From contig NZ_FNVG01000005.1 in assembly GCF_900107935.1 (NCBI RefSeq), positions 186,001 through 250,000 on the forward strand: a DNA stretch of 64,000 nucleotides. Reading direction: 5' to 3'. Of this stretch, positions 61,819 through 64,000 are shown piece after piece (the stretch's first letter is position 1; each line of letters begins with the position of its first letter). Origin of the DNA: Vibrio hangzhouensis. GTDB taxonomy: Bacteria > Pseudomonadota > Gammaproteobacteria > Enterobacterales > Vibrionaceae. Under the pieces are notes generated by a model that saw only the letters and a list, made by a program, of their open reading frames with translations, did no database searches and was not told where the DNA came from. The translations under genes and the position numbers were made by a program.

Positions 61819-63246
61819 TTAAGCCGGTTGAGGGATAGCTTTCAAGCTACCTTTAGCAGCAGTAATCGTCTTATAAGCGTTGTATGCCATTAAGAACATA
61901 CCTGCCAGGAAGATGAAACCACCGATAAAGCGAACTGTGTAGAACGGGTAAGACGCTTGTACTGATTCTACAAAGCTGTACGTTAGCGTACCGTCTGAGT
62001 TTACCGCACGCCACATCAGGCCCTGCATTACACCTGAGATCCACATCGCAACGATATACAATACCGTACCGATTGTTGCCAACCAGAAGTGAGCGTTGAT
62101 TAGACCTACAGAGTACATGCGCTCCTGACCGAACAGGCGAGGGATAAGGTGATAGACGGAACCGATAGATACCATCGCAACCCAACCCAGAGCTCCGGAG
62201 TGAACGTGACCGATTGTCCAGTCTGTGTAGTGAGAAAGTGCGTTAACTGTCTTAATAGACATCATCGGACCTTCGAACGTCGACATACCGTAGAAAGATA
62301 GAGAAACGATCAAGAAACGTAGGATAGGGTCGTAACGCAGTTTATGCCAAGCGCCAGACAGCGTCATAATACCATTGATCATACCACCCCAAGAAGGAGC
62401 GAAAAGAACCAGTGACATTACCATACCCAGAGACTGAGTCCAGTCTGGTAGCGCTGTATAGTGTAGGTGGTGAGGACCAGCCCAAATATACAGAGAAACA
62501 AGCGCCCAGAAGTGAACAATCGACAAACGGTAAGAGTAAACAGGACGTTCAGCTTGCTTTGGTACGAAGTAATACATCATACCCAGGAAACCTGCCGTAA
62601 GAAGGAAGCCTACCGCATTATGGCCATACCACCACTGAATCATAGCATCCACTGCACCCGAATAGACCGAGTAGGATTTACCCATGGACACTGGAATTGC
62701 CATACTGTTCACAATGTGAAGTACTGCAACGGTGATGATAAATGCACCAAAGAACCAGTTTGCAACATAAATATGTGATGTCTTTCGCTTAATCAGCGTT
62801 CCGAAGAACACGATAGCGTAAGATACCCAAACCACTGCAATGGCGATATCGATTGGCCATTCTAGTTCAGCGTACTCTTTACCTGAGGTAAAACCTAGAG
62901 GCAGAGTAATTGCTGCGGCTAAAATGATTGCTTGCCACCCCCAAAAGGTAAAGGCAACAAGAGGGCCCCCAAATAATCTCGTTTGACAGGTACGCTGAAC
63001 AACGTAATAAGACGTTGCAAACAGGGCACTTGTACCAAACGCAAAGATTACCGCATTAGTATGCAAAGGACGTAAACGACTGTACGTCAACCACGGCGTA
63101 TCAAAGTTGAGCTGTGGCCAAACTAATTGAGCGGCAATCAAAACACCTACTGCCATACCAACAATACCCCAAAGAATCGTCACTAAAGTGAACTGGCGTA
63201 CGACGGTATAGTTGTAGACTTGTTCAAGCTGCTTTTCTTGGCTCAT
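61819..63246 (-). CDS. ccoN: cbb3 oxidase catalytic subunit CcoN
   Basis: Start at the ATG at 63246 with GGAAG seven bases ahead (an ATG at 63252 is in frame, too close to the site). 475 residues, twelve membrane helices. Heme and copper ligands are seen in [43 protein letters not shown] and [17 protein letters not shown]. Reduces oxygen with high affinity. First gene of ccoNOQP; 259 bp separate it from the divergent gene at 63506. Confidence 0.97.
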   Translation of the reverse strand: MSQEKQLEQVYNYTVVRQFTLVTILWGIVGMAVGVLIAAQLVWPQLNFDTPWLTYSRLRPLHTNAVIFAFGTSALFATSYYVVQRTCQTRLFGGPLVAFTFWGWQAIILAAAITLPLGFTSGKEYAELEWPIDIAIAVVWVSYAIVFFGTLIKRKTSHIYVANWFFGAFIITVAVLHIVNSMAIPVSMGKSYSVYSGAVDAMIQWWYGHNAVGFLLTAGFLGMMYYFVPKQAERPVYSYRLSIVHFWALVSLYIWAGPHHLHYTALPDWTQSLGMVMSLVLFAPSWGGMINGIMTLSGAWHKLRYDPILRFLIVSLSFYGMSTFEGPMMSIKTVNALSHYTDWTIGHVHSGALGWVAMVSIGSVYHLIPRLFGQERMYSVGLINAHFWLATIGTVLYIVAMWISGVMQGLMWRAVNSDGTLTYSFVESVQASYPFYTVRFIGGFIFLAGMFLMAYNAYKTITAAKGSLKAIPQPA

Positions 63247-63505
63247 TAACATGCTTCCAATTTTCTAATTAACTACACTTTACTTCCAACACGACACATG
63301 TCGTAATGCTACCCAACCCATCAATAGAACTAACGATGAATCAAAACGTTACTTCTCTTGCAGGATTTAACAAAAAGTAGCATTTTCAGGCGACAATAAT
63401 ACTTCAATTAACAATTCAAGAACAGGGTAGTAACCTTACTGTTCGTTGGGTTTTTGACCATTTATTTCAAAACTTTGAAGTTTGTTACACGGAGAACACG
63501 TAAAA

Positions 63506-63865
63506 ATGGCGGCACAGAAGTTAACAAAAGGCAGGCTTGTACAAATAATCGTCATGATGTTGTTGTTAATAACAGCATTTACTTACCGAACTATCACTCA
63601 CAATGAGGCAAATGTGATGACTTGTTCACCAAACGACGTTTGCGAAGTGAATATTGCGGAGAAAACCGTCACTTTTGACTACCAAGAATCATCAAGAGTG
63701 TTGAAGTTCACAAAACCAGAAGATTTAACAATTGAAATCAAAAATATTGAGGGAGTGTTAAAAAAAACGGTTAATGATGCATCGATTTCAGAGTTAAATT
63801 TGCCCATCGAACTGATAGTCTCAGACAGTAAAGGTAAATCCATTCGAGTGAAAATCGAAAAATGA
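63506..63865 (+). CDS. Hypothetical single-span membrane protein
   Basis: Start at the ATG at 63506 with GGAGAA ten bases ahead; a TTG at 63482 would extend it. 119 residues: an N-terminal membrane helix (QIIVMMLLLITAFTYRTI), then about 85 residues outside with two cysteines (MTCSPNDVCEV) likely to form a disulfide, and a beta-rich remainder (KTVTFDYQES, RVLKFTKPED). I recognise no family. It is divergent from ccoN. The stop overlaps a further ATG by 4 bp. Confidence 0.7.
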   Translation: MAAQKLTKGRLVQIIVMMLLLITAFTYRTITHNEANVMTCSPNDVCEVNIAEKTVTFDYQESSRVLKFTKPEDLTIEIKNIEGVLKKTVNDASISELNLPIELIVSDSKGKSIRVKIEK

Positions 63866-63993
63866 TTCAGATACGCAATACATTTTTAAAAGCAAAACCA
63901 AGTACAGAGACCGAGCATCTGGCGACTCAAGTGACCGACATTGAAGAAGCGAACTTCAAGACAGTTATCAGGCGCGGACACTTCAGAATTTGA
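63862..63993 (+). CDS. Possible coupled 43-residue ORF
   Basis: An ATG overlapping the previous stop (ATGA) opens a frame of 43 codons ending in TGA at 63991. The translation (MIQIRNTFLKAKPSTETEHL at its start) is polar with no domain I recognise. It may be the start of a gene whose frame is broken near the window end, or a true small protein, or chance. Confidence 0.35.
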   Translation: MIQIRNTFLKAKPSTETEHLATQVTDIEEANFKTVIRRGHFRI

Positions 63994-64000
63994 AAGCATT

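Noticed and set aside
63300..63420. FNR or ArcA box at the ccoN promoter
   Set aside because: Only a half match (TTGATTCAT) and a short ArcA-like stretch (GTTAATT) are visible; neither is convincing, though FNR control of ccoN would be expected.
1..64000. Mobile elements, CRISPR arrays, tRNA or rRNA genes, phage genes
   Set aside because: I saw no transposase, integrase, direct-repeat array, tRNA cloverleaf or rRNA sequence anywhere in the window.

Overview
The window reads as a chromosomal segment of a marine gammaproteobacterium, almost certainly a Vibrio or close relative. The supporting signs are the gene neighbourhoods (fnr-uspE beside ccoNOQP-HIS, potABCD with a second potD, a fused mobB-moeA, the DUF2960 and DUF2987 small proteins) and moderate, even base composition. 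I see no rRNA, tRNA, insertion sequence, prophage or CRISPR array; almost all of it is ordinary core-genome coding sequence.

Layout. 1-3055: minus-strand unit of a DUF2760 membrane protein and two divergent Hsp70-like ATPases (the last one cut by the window edge). 3386-8526: a CHASE-GGDEF diguanylate cyclase, a DEDDh exonuclease, a TerB-like protein, a PhoD-type phosphatase and an acidic small protein. 8780-17901: two outer-membrane barrels around the large helicase hrpA, then an M32 carboxypeptidase, a LysE exporter, a small lipoprotein and DUF2960. 17929-26321: a minus-strand tungstate/molybdopterin operon (tupABC-mobA-mobB/moeA) divergent from a sigma-54 response regulator and its histidine kinase. 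26387-32797: small proteins, an MscS channel paired with a membrane NTPase-like protein, and the ABC-F protein ybiT. 32959-42807: fdhD and a complete membrane-bound formate dehydrogenase cluster (DUF3305, DUF3306, polyferredoxin, TorD-like chaperone, Tat peptide, alpha, beta, gamma). 43152-45261: ammonium transporter and sirtuin cobB. 45334-50467: polyamine ABC importer potABC with two potD genes. 50802-54235: membrane protein, Bax-like glucosaminidase, DUF2987, ttcA. 54290-63246: uspE, fnr, and the cbb3 oxidase structural (ccoNOQP) and assembly (ccoH, ccoI, ccoS, TauE/SafE-like) genes. 63506-end: an unrecognised small membrane protein and a coupled mini-ORF.

How it works together. The most interesting feature is regulatory. 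The tup promoter and the formate dehydrogenase promoter, 12 kb apart, each carry a good sigma-54 -24/-12 element and a cluster of three copies of a near-identical 17-bp palindrome (best copy TGAGACAAAATGTCTCA). The sigma-54 response regulator/kinase pair lies directly beside the tup copy. This suggests one two-component regulon that co-induces oxyanion uptake, pterin-cofactor assembly and the formate dehydrogenase that would use the metal. A third sigma-54 promoter with NtrC-like sites precedes amt. Fnr has a perfect FNR box just upstream of its own start, and a 19-of-20 copy of the same stretch lies upstream of the potD copy nearest cobB.

All product names come from reading the translated sequences and recalling families; no database search was run.
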